Source of the DNA: Membranipora membranacea
Taxonomy: Eukaryota; Bryozoa; Gymnolaemata; Cheilostomatida; Membraniporidae
Reading direction: 5' to 3'
Assembly: GCA_914767715.1 (NCBI GenBank)
Contig: OU612068.1
Location: forward strand, 11,470,001-11,534,000
DNA length: 64,000 bases
Shown: positions 37,001-49,212 of the stretch, in pieces
Position numbering within the stretch: the first letter of the stretch is position 1
How the letters are laid out: every line of letters begins with the position of its first letter
Made by a program: the position numbers and the translations under genes
Notes under the pieces: model-generated
What the model saw: only the letters and a program-made list of their open reading frames with translations
Databases searched by the model: none
Told to the model about the DNA's origin: nothing

Positions 37001-40000
37001 GACGTTAATACAAGTTATGTCAATAAATGGGCGAATATCAAACCAATAAATTTCTGGTTTCATGGCTATTGTATGTGGCATACTTCTGGAAAATAAATCA
37101 TTGATCTCAAATGAACAGGATACCAACAAGATATGTTTATGGCAGACTCCGGCACGCAGTGAACGCCCAGCAGAACTTTGATTTACCAGTTGAACGACTG
37201 GGTTTCTCTATAGTGATAAACTTTTCCGCTGAAAAGTAAATTATAATATTCAGCAAGGGAACGTACAATGCTTTTACTGTTAGAAATTTGCCTCTAGTCT
37301 CATGTGTGGGTTCGATGACAGTCGCTACGTTGGTTTGTGTATTGTTTGATATGGATTCTCTTTGACTACGCTGACCATTGCAATCGTGACTGAGGGCATT
37401 GCTTCATATTTCACAATTATATCTGATGGCTAATTGTCAACTTCGAGACTAACATTAATGACTTTGTTGTTTCGTACGAGGATTGGTATTTTTATTGTCC
37501 CGACGACGTACCTTGCGTGGTCAGATATTCTTATCGTCACTTTTATGACACTTCACCACCCTCACTTCTACTTAATTCTGTGTTAGGTTATTTGAGTGCT
37601 CATAAACACAAAGTTAGTGAAACCCCGTGTCATATATGCTCCCTCGCACCTAGTTGAATGTGGCCGAGTGGAATTTGACGAGTGGTATGTGTGTGCAGTA
37701 TGCTGCTGGTAGTGTAACTTATAGTAGAGCTGAAGTGACTTACTCGTTGCATGTTCTCTGTCCGTAGATTGGTGATGGTTGTGTGTTTGTCAAAAAGTGA
37801 TATTTTGAAATTTTGTTTACACCTCTTACTTATCTTCCATTAAACTAAAACATCATGTTGAAATACAATTTTTGAAATTGTGTCAAGTTATTTTGATATG
37901 ATGGAAAAAAAGTAACTAAATGGAAAAGCTGTAATGCCAAAGATCATTTGACTAGTTTGCCCAGCAGTGATTCGAGCTGCAGAATGCTATCAGATACCGT
38001 GTGAGATTCAATTACTAATTTACCTTTTGCTATTTTGTAGTCAAGGACGAGGCCGGCCTCTTCCCTCAAATTCAGAGCAGGATTGTTACAGCTGATGATA
38101 CAAACTATTGATCCTTTAGGTGAAGGTGAGTCTCATAAGGAATTATCCTACCCTTCTTATTTGTTGCAAGCCTTATAGTACAAGTAATTTGTCATCGTAT
38201 TGTCGCCATTTAGTGGATTTGATGAGACCTTCAGCTGCATGCTACGACAGTATCATCATATTTTCCTGAAACGCCAAAAAATGTATAGCAGGCTAAAGAC
38301 CGGCATGATCGATCAGGGGATTACAACATTTTAGGAACTAATTCCGTTAAAATGATATCCATGTATGCGTCATCACTGGAGGTAGGATGTTTACATGAAT
38401 CAATCATGAGTGGAAGCAAAAATATTGGGCTTGAATCATAATTTCAAAAACTATCGTAAAAACTAAAGCAGGCGCATATGATAAAGATTAGCGTGCCTAA
38501 TTTTTTCTTGTGTATACTACTAAATGCATCGACTGTTCGAAGAAACTTGCATCGCCATCCTGAATATATTCCCCTGGCGTACCCTGTAACATAGACTAAA
38601 TACCATTGTACTCTATTCTTCTCTTATAATTGGTGCTGTGAACTTGTCAGAATCAGAAAAAACAGTATGTGTGTTTAGCCTCATGGTCGGCGCTGAGGTA
38701 ATATTTACTTCTGCCGCATAGTTCATCCCTCCGATATCTCGAGCTAGGTGCTCAGTTGGTGTTACATAACGTTTGTGTAGCCGCGCGCGATTAACACTCA
38801 AATTTACCGATAGATTTCTGAGAATCTTGCAATGCAGTGCTTTACTGCTGCTCTTGATGTATATGACATTATGACGTATGGTAACGGCAGCTGATTAGAT
38901 GTAACAGCTCACTCATTCAATGTGTCGAGTTATTCACCTACTTTGAACCCTAAGGGAGGAGATAATTGAAAGGTGTTTGTCACTCAAATCAATAGGATAG
39001 TGAGAGTCGTCCTTTGTGCACAGTTTTTATAGACCAAAGCAGCTCTTTGATGCCAGCAAGTTTCTTTTGCTATCAAAAGTAAATTACCATCTGTACATTA
39101 CCAGGGAATTAAATAAATTATTATAATTTCATGTCAAGCCAGAAAATCGGTTGCACTTGTTGACCCCTTGAGTATAACCTAAATCTCAATAAGAGCATGT
39201 CATATCATAATCGCTGTTATTATTGTTTTGCCCCAACTTTAATTGAATTTACAAGAATATGACTTTACAGAGAGCAGTTATTTTCCAGTGGGACTAGCAG
39301 GACTTTAGGGCATTGAGAATTCAAAATGATTATGTGGTGATCTTTTTATTTCCTCAGGCAATATTGAAGAGAGGGCCTCGCGGTTACGAACGCTGGCGAC
39401 TAACAACCACAAAGTCCCCGAAGAAACTGCAAATGGCAAAGCTTGCACAGAGAAAGGGGAGTTAACTCCAGTCGATCAAAACGGTAATTGCGCAGGTAAT
39501 GCTTTTTATGTTCTTGTCTACAAATTTTCCATGTTGTCTATGTCTATCAGTCTAGTCTCATCAATGTTTAAATGTAAATCTGAGATGAATATCACCATAA
39601 ATTCTTAGAAAGTAATGTAAATACCGGATTAACATTTACGTCAGGGCGGGGATTAGACTGTAGTAGATATTATCTTGTCTGCTAGTCTGTAGATAAGATA
39701 TATGCTCTAAAATTTGCAAGTCTGTCAGTACCTGATCATGAAAAATCTAAGAGTTTTCAACATATTCAAATAATCAATGTCTAAACACACTGACAACGGT
39801 TGCAACCTCTGCTGATCCTCAAAAGATTTGATATACCCGTGTATCCTCTGAGGATCAGATTAGGTCTATGTTTTAACAATGTGATGCACGCCAGGTGAAC
39901 CCGACCACACCACACGATGAGGGTGCAACCACTGATCAAACAGCTGAGGCTGCTGTTTGTTTATATGCTTGCAATAGTGACGTTGTGCAAACCTTTGGGG

Positions 40001-43000
40001 TTACCACTGTAGTTAGTGTGTTTAGACCTCTCTCCCACTCAGACTTGGCTGAGTGGTACGTAAGAGCCAAGTCAGGCTCAATAAGATTGTTGAAATGCAT
40101 ATCATTATGACGTTAGATCTGTTCAAAATGGAACATACACTCTCTATTATTACACGTTTTTATTGAGGTTTTCATATGAGCATTGTTTTTCTTAAGGAAG
40201 TTTATACTGCTTTCTTTCCCCTGGCCAGTTCAGTTTTGCGTCATCTTATCAAAATCATCGATATCAGGATAACTATAATGAATATAAATGAAATCAGCTG
40301 AGGCCGTGTATACAAGCTTAGTGATATAGAACTCTGTGTGGACAGAGTGGCCTTCAGCTTATAAAATACTCTATTTATATCTACTGATTGGAAAGTGTAA
40401 AGTGTACATTTCCTTAGTTTATTTGACTGGACGTGTCTTGGTTAGAAATCTGATAATTTATTGGATATTACGACCATTAGGGAATTATTGGTTAACACAA
40501 GTTTTCTAATAATTCACTACTTTACCGCCTACAAGTTTGGTTTCAAATTAGCAGCTATTAATAAAATCAAATCAATTCGGGCAGAACATCTGGACAAGAA
40601 GTCCATTTACTTACCTTATTACGGGAAATTTAACCCGTAGCAACCAAAGTCGATGGATAAATTTTGATAACAACCATTGACTTATCATTGTCTCGGAGTT
40701 ATCTTCTTGTTTCCACTGGTAGAAACGGAACACCAACATGCTTGTATTATACATCCTAGTGGTCTAACTAAAGCAATAGTCATGATTATGGAATTCATTT
40801 ACATGAAAAACATAGATCCTGTATAACAAGTACATTTAGAAAGACAGTCATCTGTTATTTTCCATGAACAATGTTATTTTTGTAGCGATGCAGGGTATAT
40901 TTGGTAATTTATGTAGGATAGGCGCATAGGATGAGCACTACTCTCGTGCACGAGAAAAGTGCTCATCCTATGCGCCTATCCTACATAAATTACCAAATAT
41001 ACCCTGCATCGCTACAAAAATAACATTGTTCATGGAAAATAACAGATGACTGTCTTTCTTACGTATGGCAGGTTATGCAAATTTCATAGCCATGTCCTTG
41101 GTGGGGTACAAACCGCTGCTTAGCTGTAAACCCAATAGAACTCATTGTCTATGATTGATATAATAACATCTGTGTAAAAAGGATATAAACTAGGTACATG
41201 TTTTATATGAGAATTACGATCTACTTTTAGATTTATTGTGCACTTTTATCGTTAATCAGTCGTTTTTGATATTTGATATCATGCCCGGTGATATGTATAA
41301 TTGGAATGCTGCAACATGAACTCTGATATGACTTCCATGCGAGGGAAGGGTACGTCCCATTTCGCATTTGTAATGCTGGTTTACCAATGAGTTGAAATAT
41401 AGTGTACTTCAACCTCAGCATGGCACCACACCACAATATGATGTTGAGAAAGAGCTTGAGTATGTAAGATTCCCACCCACATCTTCTCCCAGAAGGGCAG
41501 GTTATTGTTTTAACTGATAACAGCTCGATAATTACCAAATTTATTGAGTCACCACCCACAAGAATGATGTTCAATGATCTCCTGAAAGGCATGCCAAGGT
41601 GTGGAGAGACTTTGCTCAAATCAAAAATTACACCTCATTCAAAACAGTTTGTTTTTCGTTTGTATATGATTTGCTCGAGCTATTCTTTGGGGAGACTTAA
41701 CTTCTTGTTGTTGTGGTTGTAATCTGAATGAAAGAATATCAAAACACACAGGCTCACCGGAGGCAAAAATTTTATTCTTCTGCACCGCCTGCCTTGTTTT
41801 GGAAATGACAGGGAAATGAGCTGTACAAATTTGCCTGTCTCTACTCAACTACAACGTGTGTCTAAGGTCTCTATTTGTCATATTTCCTAATGTGTATAAT
41901 TTGAATTTGTCTGTGCCACAAAATGATGTTTACATGATATATTTTCTTTAATCTACAGAAAAGAACGGTACAGTGAAAAGAAATGGCAGTGCCAGAGTTC
42001 ATAGTGCCATCGGCTCAGCTAATAGTAACCAAAGCTCTATGACTGCTGTGGAGTCTATCGAAGATGAGACTTCTATGCAGCAGCCAAACAATGTAAGCTT
42101 ACTTATTGCTGACATACAGTTGTGGGAATCAACCACAGACTTGATATTATTAAGTTTATGGAATCAACAAAACATGTAATAAAGATTTTGATGCTGCTGC
42201 ATGATGACTGCAATCATCTAGTAGTTATTGGCTCTCACAGCAAGACTTCTTATCTTAACTCAAACTCCCTGTCTCAATCTGTACAAAAATAGTAAATGCA
42301 CAAAGTTGTCTGCCCATGTAAAATAAGGACATAACTCCCTCAATTTTTTAATAGCTTGACAAGATTGCTGTAGATTCCAATATGTCTGCATTAGACCAAA
42401 CTAAAGCTGGTCACTCTCTGTCTTCACATTCAATTTCGAATCTGTTTTCACAGCACAATTCTGTTGGCACTCCTATAAAGAAGGACACAACAGCAGCAAC
42501 AAACGGGACGGAAGTACACGTGCGAACAACTGATACTCAGTCTCAACAGGTAATCCATTATTCATAAGTCTTGCAAATATAATGCTGACCAAAGTTCATT
42601 ACTCCATGAATCAACAATTGACTTTAGCTATCATGCGAATGAATTCTACAGTCATTAACCATAAAAAATTCAAAATAGTACACCTGCCACCTGACAATAC
42701 AATACATTGAACTTCAAATCACATCTCAAATATAATTTGATATTGTAGTCAGCGTGGGAGAGCCCTACAGCTGAACAGGATGATGATGACGATGATGAGA
42801 ACGCGCCTCTGGATATCAGCTGGCCTAAGACTCATAGGAAAAGGATATCTTATATTCTGTTAGCTCCTATTATATTCCCTCTGTGGATTACACTACCTGA
42901 TACAAGACGTCCAGTGAGTATTCTCTCTCAGGAGATTGCTGACCCCATCATAGAAAGTTAATGAAAATTAAGTGAATCAGAAAGTTTAAGACCTTCTGTT

Positions 43001-44539
43001 CCAAGAATTGAGCATCTGTTCACAAATAAATTTGTCTGATGAACTCCTTCCTTTTCAGTATCAACTTTGTTCAATCGTCTGATGACAAATCTCTCATTGC
43101 ACTATGTACTTGTACTGATGAATCACTTATTTGAGGATGAAAACTTTTGTTATTCTTTCACAGGAGAAAAGGAGGTGGTATCCGCTCACATTTATTGGCA
43201 GCATTATATGGATCGCAGCGTTTGCTATCCTGATGGTCTGGTGGGCCTCAGTTGTATGTGTAGCTATAGGCATGCCTGTAGAGGTAAGAGCTTATATTAA
43301 AAACTTCTACCCATGATAGCGCCATGTGATATCCATTTACCATGTGCAGTTTTGTTCAAGTTGCCCTTGTTTAACCGTACCCAGTGCCTCCCTATGTTAT
43401 GGCTGCAACAGGCCAAGACGAGATAATGCGGATAAAGTAGGATGAGTTCACTATTTGGATAACTTGATTTCAGTTCTCACATTAAGAATTAACCCCAGTT
43501 ATCTTCGGAATTGTTGACTATGTCTATGTCTAGTGTTTTCCATGTACAAGAAGTTACTGGTTTTCTAATTACTAGTTACAGTTACTAATAAAAAGGCTAT
43601 CTGGAAGGACAACTCTCATATGTATTGTCTAAACATGCAGTTGAATTATGGTGGTGAATAAAATATACAAGGATGCTCATGTAGTTTGGTTTGTAACTCC
43701 TCCATTTCTCATCGCAAACATTATTGTATATTTGACAGATCATAGGTCTAACTGTGCTAGCCGCTGGCACGAGTGTTCCAGATTTGCTGACATCTGTCAT
43801 TGTTGCTAGAAAAGGCTTTGGAGATATGGCTATATCCAGTTCTATAGGCAGTAATCTGTTTGACATCACAATAGGGTGAGTTTTACTACCGTTAGGTTGT
43901 GTATTGTAGCCACGAGGCTTGCTACTGAACAAGCCTGGATCGATTTAGGAAAATAAACTCAGATTTCAGCCATGGCGCACCAGCTGCCCGGGCGAAATAA
44001 TGAACCGGAATCTGCCCCTCCATCAAATTGCACAGACCTGACCACAGCCCGCAGTTGTATAATTAGATTCTTCAAAACAAAACAATATGAGAAAATACTG
44101 ACGGTCTTTCCAAGAAAACACAACTACAGACAGATTGGAGTTTGATGATAATATGAGATGATATTGCAATGGCCATTATTTATTTTTGATCCACATTTCT
44201 CTTCCTGACAACATCCAATAGGAAGTCTTGTTTTAAACTCATTTCCAGTGTTTTCTCATTATTTATTTATGCAGGTTGCCTCTTCCATGGTTCTTGGGAT
44301 GTTTGATGGCCATACCTAACCCCTATGTGGAGGTGGATGCCAAAGGCCTGCTGTGCTCCATCATACTCTTATTCTGTATGCTCATCGCAGTAATCGGCAC
44401 GGTCGCATGCTTCAGGTGGAGACTCAATAAGCCTCTTGGTGTGACCTATATGGTTCTCTATTTCGGATTTGTCACTTGTAGCATACTACTTGCCTACGGA
44501 ATAATACCCTGTATTGATGTATCCCTTGTTACTGCTTAG
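31049..44539 (+). CDS. K+-dependent Na+/Ca2+ exchanger, NCKX1/2 type (714 aa)
   Basis: SLC24 family plasma-membrane antiporter exporting Ca2+ plus K+ in exchange for Na+. Nine coding exons: 31049-31954, 38041-38125, 39358-39495, 41959-42092, 42355-42549, 42749-42913, 43164-43283, 43739-43875, 44275-44539; all phases join and the sum is 715 codons. An N-terminal hydrophobic segment (~28-48) is followed by a Ser/Thr-rich outer loop and the first helix cluster with the alpha-1 repeat (~147-190: [32 protein letters not shown]). The large cytosolic loop (~240-510) includes an Asp run at ~497. The second cluster contains alpha-2 (~582-626: [23 protein letters not shown]). FMAAGG and LTWWPLFRD favour the NCKX1/2 branch over NCKX3-5. 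The unusual PEFFTS replaces the common PELFTS. A splice acceptor just before the coding exon implies an upstream untranslated exon. The gene is convergent with the LRR gene. Confidence 0.95.
33031..33070. repeat. AT-cored hairpin in NCKX intron 1
   Basis: ACAGAGTAAGGATA (33031-33044) and TATCCTTACTCTGT (33057-33070) are perfect inverted repeats around an AT core, and flanking GTATACTA/TATACTAC extends the stem. It is a short palindrome of MITE size or smaller. Confidence 0.6.
34908..34935. repeat. Palindrome of the GAGACTAT...ATAGTCTC family, copy 1
   Basis: ATCAGGGACTATATC followed by TATAGTCTCTGAT forms a near-perfect 28-bp palindrome in NCKX intron 1. Related palindromes occur at 35673-35702 and 35746-35773. 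Confidence 0.6.
35673..35702. repeat. Palindrome of the GAGACTAT...ATAGTCTC family, copy 2
   Basis: CAGAGACTATGGATC is followed by ATCTATAGTCTCTGA, giving an imperfect palindrome with a central GATC. It lies 44 bp from copy 3 and ~740 bp from copy 1. Confidence 0.6.
35746..35773. repeat. Palindrome of the GAGACTAT...ATAGTCTC family, copy 3
   Basis: CAGGGACCAAAGATATC followed by TATGGTCTCTG is an imperfect palindrome. The ends match copies 1 and 2, with G/A changes in both arms. Confidence 0.55.
40838..41059. repeat. Perfect 102-bp inverted repeat (hairpin) in NCKX intron 3
   Basis: Arms 40838-40939 and 40958-41059 are exact reverse complements by base-by-base reading, around an 18-bp centre that itself contains the palindrome CTCGTGCACGAG. 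As intron RNA on the plus strand it would fold into a >100-bp duplex. Zero mismatches imply a recent origin or repeated homogenisation, or an assembly/cloning artefact. No coding capacity is evident. Confidence 0.9.
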
Positions 44540-45994
44540 AGGAAGCTTTCCTGACAGTCATCTATCGCAAATAGGATCTTGAATCTCAGGGTTTGGTAAC
44601 ACACATCCCTTGTTATCCACTTCAGTGAAATATCATCAGCTGAACAGCTGCTCAGCATTTAGTTGTGGATAGAACAATATCTATGCCGACCCTTTGTGAG
44701 GAGTTATCTCCTATCAGTCATCCATAGTAAAAAAAACCATAAACACTCCAAACAAGAATGTATGGTCAAAACAGCTATGTCCTCTAGGGTAAACATTGGA
44801 AAGAACTGGGATTTTCTTTTTTTTCTAAAACCTCTCACCAACCTCATATGATGCATAATGTTTCAGTGAAATCACTTTTACGGAAGAAAATCTTTTCGCT
44901 GCTAGGCTTTGGCGAGTGCACACCTCTTTTCTGACCATTCTGACTACCAATCTTTATTGCAAACATTTTGGACTACTTTTCATAGTTATAAATTTTCCAT
45001 CAGTGTTTTAATCTTGTTTAGGTGCTTGTCAGACTAATATTTTTGTTTTTTTTTCATCTGCTTTTCAGTGCTTAGTTTTCTCGGTCATAAAACTATTGAG
45101 GTTTCTTATATGTTGATGACAAACTGCGTAATATGCCTAGTTAGAAACAGAAACTTGTCTGTTCAGTGGTTTCTGTTTTCAGTGTGGTTACAACGCAGCG
45201 GCTCGTTGGACTCTCATATTTTTAGTAGTGTTTGATAACAGCGTAACAGTACTGGTATCAACACATTGACAAAGTTAAGGTTTTGGCACCAGACCTGCGA
45301 TAATGTATGGATAACAGTAAACCAAAACCCACAACAATACAATTTCCCTGCCATTTTCATAGTGTGGTCATTTTTGTATCATTCAGATTTTCGATCCTCT
45401 GTTCAGCCCCGGCATCACAAAGTGGATCAGCCAGTCAAAATTTTTTTGTGCAAATTTTTACAACATGAACAATGTTTATTCAAACTACGGAACTCATCAT
45501 TTTTGGCTTTGGGGGACTGCATCATGCCAAAAAAATTATGCCAGCATATCTTTATTTTTTTCCATTATATATTTGATACACCATTAAAAATAAAACTTCC
45601 AAAAAATTTAAATCCATCTTGGTGTCTTTGACATTGTATGTTATGTGTAGCCAGCCACAGCGGTGCATAAATGTATGAATACTACTAGAAGTAAGATGAA
45701 ATAATAAACAAAAAATAACGATAGATCACTGGCGTGAATTCCATTATTATTCCAATAACAGTGAAGCAGCATCTAGAAAACAGATACACTCGGTGGAGCT
45801 CAAAACATAAAATGTCCTGTTGTGTTCTGATGGCCCTGTTATTAATGTCCTGTCAACAGTTTCATGACAAGGTAATAGGAGCCATGAGAAAAATAATTGA
45901 TCATCAAATAAGTACTGCTTAGTTCACTTGTTACAAGTTGTCCACCCCTGTAACAACAGTGGACAACTCTTGAGTATATTATTCTCAGCTGATC
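44540..45994. other. Shared 3' region between convergent NCKX and LRR genes
   Basis: This holds the two 3'UTRs. The plus-strand AATAAA at 45703 and minus-strand signals (TTTATT on the plus strand at 45475-45480 and 45551-45556) interleave, so the transcripts may overlap tail to tail by a few hundred bases. The open frames of 62-121 codons here have no recognisable features. Confidence 0.45.
45703..45708 (+). terminator. Candidate polyadenylation signal of NCKX
   Basis: AATAAA ~1.16 kb after the NCKX stop is the clearest signal before the convergent LRR gene. Earlier weaker variants cannot be excluded. Confidence 0.4.
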
Positions 45995-47797
45995 TCAGGT
46001 TCTCCTACAGCAGCATATGTGAGACAACCTGTACAGCTGTGATGTAGCGACACTACTGCTATAGTCATCATGTGAATCCTGCATAACTGAGGGCCTGTTA
46101 CCTTGTAACATTACAGCTACCTCACCTATATAAACAGTGTCTGCTTCATCAGTCTGAGGTAGCCTGTTATAGGATAAATCTAGCATATTCAACATTGGCA
46201 TACCTTGCAGGGATTCCAGCAACACGCTACAATCTTCTAAATGATTATAGCTGAAGCTACCAACTTGTAGAGTTGTGATATTTGTGAGAATATTGATGTC
46301 TACTATGTGGTTGTGATCCGCCCGGAGTATGTGCAGGGATTTCAGTTCTGGAAGCCACATTGGAAGTGTTTCTTGTCCTGTAGATGAGATGTCAAGCTCC
46401 AGAAGCACAGATTTCTTTGGGGGAGTTTGATGATGCTCTCTCAGAAATAGTAACCCTTCATTGCCAGAAAGGTCTAAGGATTGAAGGCTCGGATGGAAGC
46501 ATAGTAGGGTTGAGAAGGACTTTATTTTGTTGTGCGATACATTTAGGTATTTTAGACTTATCAAGTTGAGAAGAGCTATTGTTGGCATTTCCTCCAGTCG
46601 GTTCCATTCCAAAGAAAGCTTTGTCAAATGTTTTAGGTTACCGATGGAAGAGGGCAGATATTTCTTGATGCAGTTATGACTCATATTGAGCACCTGTAGA
46701 CTGGATACTTGATCAATGTTCTCTGGAATGCATACAAGCGAGTTTTCTGAGACATCCAGCTCGACCAAAGCGTTCGACTTATTGCTGGTCGTCAGCGGTA
46801 AAAGGCTTGTGATTATATTGTTCATTAGGCGTAGACTAGTCAACTTGCTGAATTTTGCAAAGCACTCAGGGATGGTGACAATACCTAAGCCGTATAGAGT
46901 GAGATTGTTCAGAGTGTGGGGGAAACATGTGGTCTCCTCTAGCCTTATATAACACTCATCTTTGTAGGTTCTGGCTGCGATGAACTCTTCCAGAATTTTC
47001 AGTTTCTTGAATTCCAGTTTTCTGAAGAGATCATAAATACAGACTCTACAATCTTCGGGAAGGTTGTTGAGCACCACTGATTGCAGAGACGCGGAATTTC
47101 TCTCCAATACCTTGAAAAACCCATTAGGAAGTTGCTTCCCTTGACAGTCAATCGTTATGGCTTGTAAATCACTTTGTGCTTCAGAGCTGAAAAGTGATTG
47201 TAGAGTCATCTGGACCTCAATCAATGCAGAATTCTCTGTACGTGCTAGTGAACAGAAGTGGTTTGGGCTGCAAAAGAGCAAGAAAACACGGGTATTATTC
47301 TCAAGATGTATCCATAAATTAACTACAACTTTCTTTATCGAAAGTGCTAATTTACACATGCCAATACGTGGCTGACTAAAGGAAGGATCAGTCAGGCACT
47401 ATTTGTTCACAACAACTTAGAACCCCAATATGACAAGAGTTGCTTATAAATCAGGCAAACTTTACTGCAATGAACCTTATTCACTTTTGGTTTAAAATAT
47501 CCACAAGAAGACTTGGAGTATCCCATGCAGCTGCTTCGGCAGTATTGAGGACGCAGTGAGAGTTCTGAGTTTTGTTGTGATCAGTAGTGAAGCTACTCGG
47601 ACTCAAAAGCTTACACAGACACTAATGATAATATAATTTAGTAATAGTATATCTTACCCCATGACAGCTGCATGTTTAGTACAAGCAGAAGATGGTTGCC
47701 ACTGCTCCGGTACAGCGCTATGACATAGCAGCGGTGAGGCAGCACCGGACGGAACGCTGCCAGAACCTCTCTTCTCAACCGACGGAGAAGCACCCAT
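45995..47797 (-). CDS. Leucine-rich-repeat protein with N-myristoylation-type N-terminus (506 aa)
   Basis: Two exons, 47797-47658 and 47375-45995, joined in phase 2 (GG|T, Gly). The start is chosen because MGASPSVEKR fits the myristoylation consensus (Gly2, Ser6, basic residues next) and the donor GTAAGA and phase match. A shorter start at 47359 inside exon 2 is possible (454 aa). Residues ~200-450 hold roughly nine to ten LRR units with the LxxLxLxxN pattern (LVELDVSENSLVCIP, LQVLNMSHNCIKKYLP, LTKLSLEWNRLEEMP, LKYLNVSHNKI, LNMLDLSYNRLP), of the SDS22/RSU1-like intracellular type. The C-terminus ends ICCCRRT, possibly palmitoylated. No signal peptide, kinase, GTPase or death domain is seen. 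It is probably a membrane-tethered cytoplasmic scaffold; the exact orthologue is not recognised. Confidence 0.88.
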
Positions 47798-49212
47798 AAC
47801 TTACAACTCGCAGAATACCATAATAAAAGTTCATAGATATCTGACCATCATCCCACAACACGCAGTGTCAATCATAACTGGTACTAAGCAAGTGCAGCTA
47901 CTCAGCTGGGCTAATAACCCATACTGGAACAATCAATAAAAATATAGTCAAAAATCTATAAAACATTATAACCTTGTAATGGTGATCGTAGGCTTTGTAA
48001 ATGCTGTGTAAGCTCTTGACTCCACACAACATTCAATCAGTATTTTATTGCTTCAGGCGCCAGGGTAAAAAGTCTTCATCGCATGATGTCTCGTCTCGCT
48101 AAACCAACCTGTAATTAAGTCCTATACTAAATTATAAATCTCGTAGTGTATCATTTTATCTAGGATTTCCGAGAGCGTAAATAAACTGGTAAACACGCAA
48201 AAGGTTTTTAACCTCGATAAAAAACAAGTCTTTTCCAGTTTAGAAACAGTAAAATGCCCAATTTGTTCTCTACAACGATACGATATATTATGATATGGAT
48301 TTAGTAATAGTTATGCCAGAATTTCGCAATTTTCATAATTGGTGCAGGTCAAATTATTATCTGCAAACTAACACCTTCCCAAGCTGCTAAATTCACCCCT
48401 TGTAGGTAAACTATAATCATGATCAAGTCGGCTAAATCAATTTGCTGTTAACTTGTAGGTTACTTAATTGGTAGCAAAATCTATGATTAGCTATAGTGAT
48501 GACACAACTAATTTGTGTGACCGAATAATAATACAAGCTTTACAAACATGGAAAGAAAACCTAGATTATTCCTGAGTACCTGGATGGATAGAGTCGCATA
48601 CAAAATTTTGCAGGGGTTGCACTTTTAGAAGTTTTCCCATCAGTCCCATCAGGCGTTATTCTGGGAACAGTTCATGAGTGGGGATTAGAAATAATCCATG
48701 TTGAAGATCTGTACAAAATGCAGCCAAAAGTAAAACAAATACAGAGTGGCCCATTCATATGTACACATTTGTCATAACATGAAACATCCCGCCCAGAATA
48801 TACAATGAATGAACCTGCACCTTCCCTGTGCAAGCAAGGCTTTGTTGATATTTACATCAGGTTATCAACATCGTGGGCCCAACAGAGGCCCAAAAGGGAA
48901 AGATGAAAGATCAACTAATCAAAGACAAAGAGCTATGATGGCACATTAGTCCCGAATTAGCGAACAGTAAACATTGAAGTTTTGATATACTTTTCGGCGA
49001 TGCTCCTGTTTAGTTTACATAAATGACACTGTTATCAATTGATAACAAAACCTTCACTTTGCTTCCATTGGAGTGTAATGTTGACATAGGCAGACCCTGT
49101 CGCGTGGACTAAGTGTGTCACTGAGGCCTCCTTTATCTATGCCTATTTATATGAAAACATAAAAATTGTCTCATCATTTGCAAGTTGTTGTCATTTAGCG
49201 AAGAAAGAAGAA
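47798..49212. other. 1.4-kb divergent intergenic region, LRR gene / PTF1A
   Basis: The start codons of the two genes face away from each other here, so both promoters must lie in this stretch or behind a non-coding first exon. A TATA-like TATTTATATG lies at ~49144-49153, ~60 nt before the PTF1A ATG. Two inverted TGGGAA-type cores lie at 48633-48639 and 48662-48667. No coding sequence is seen. Confidence 0.5.
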
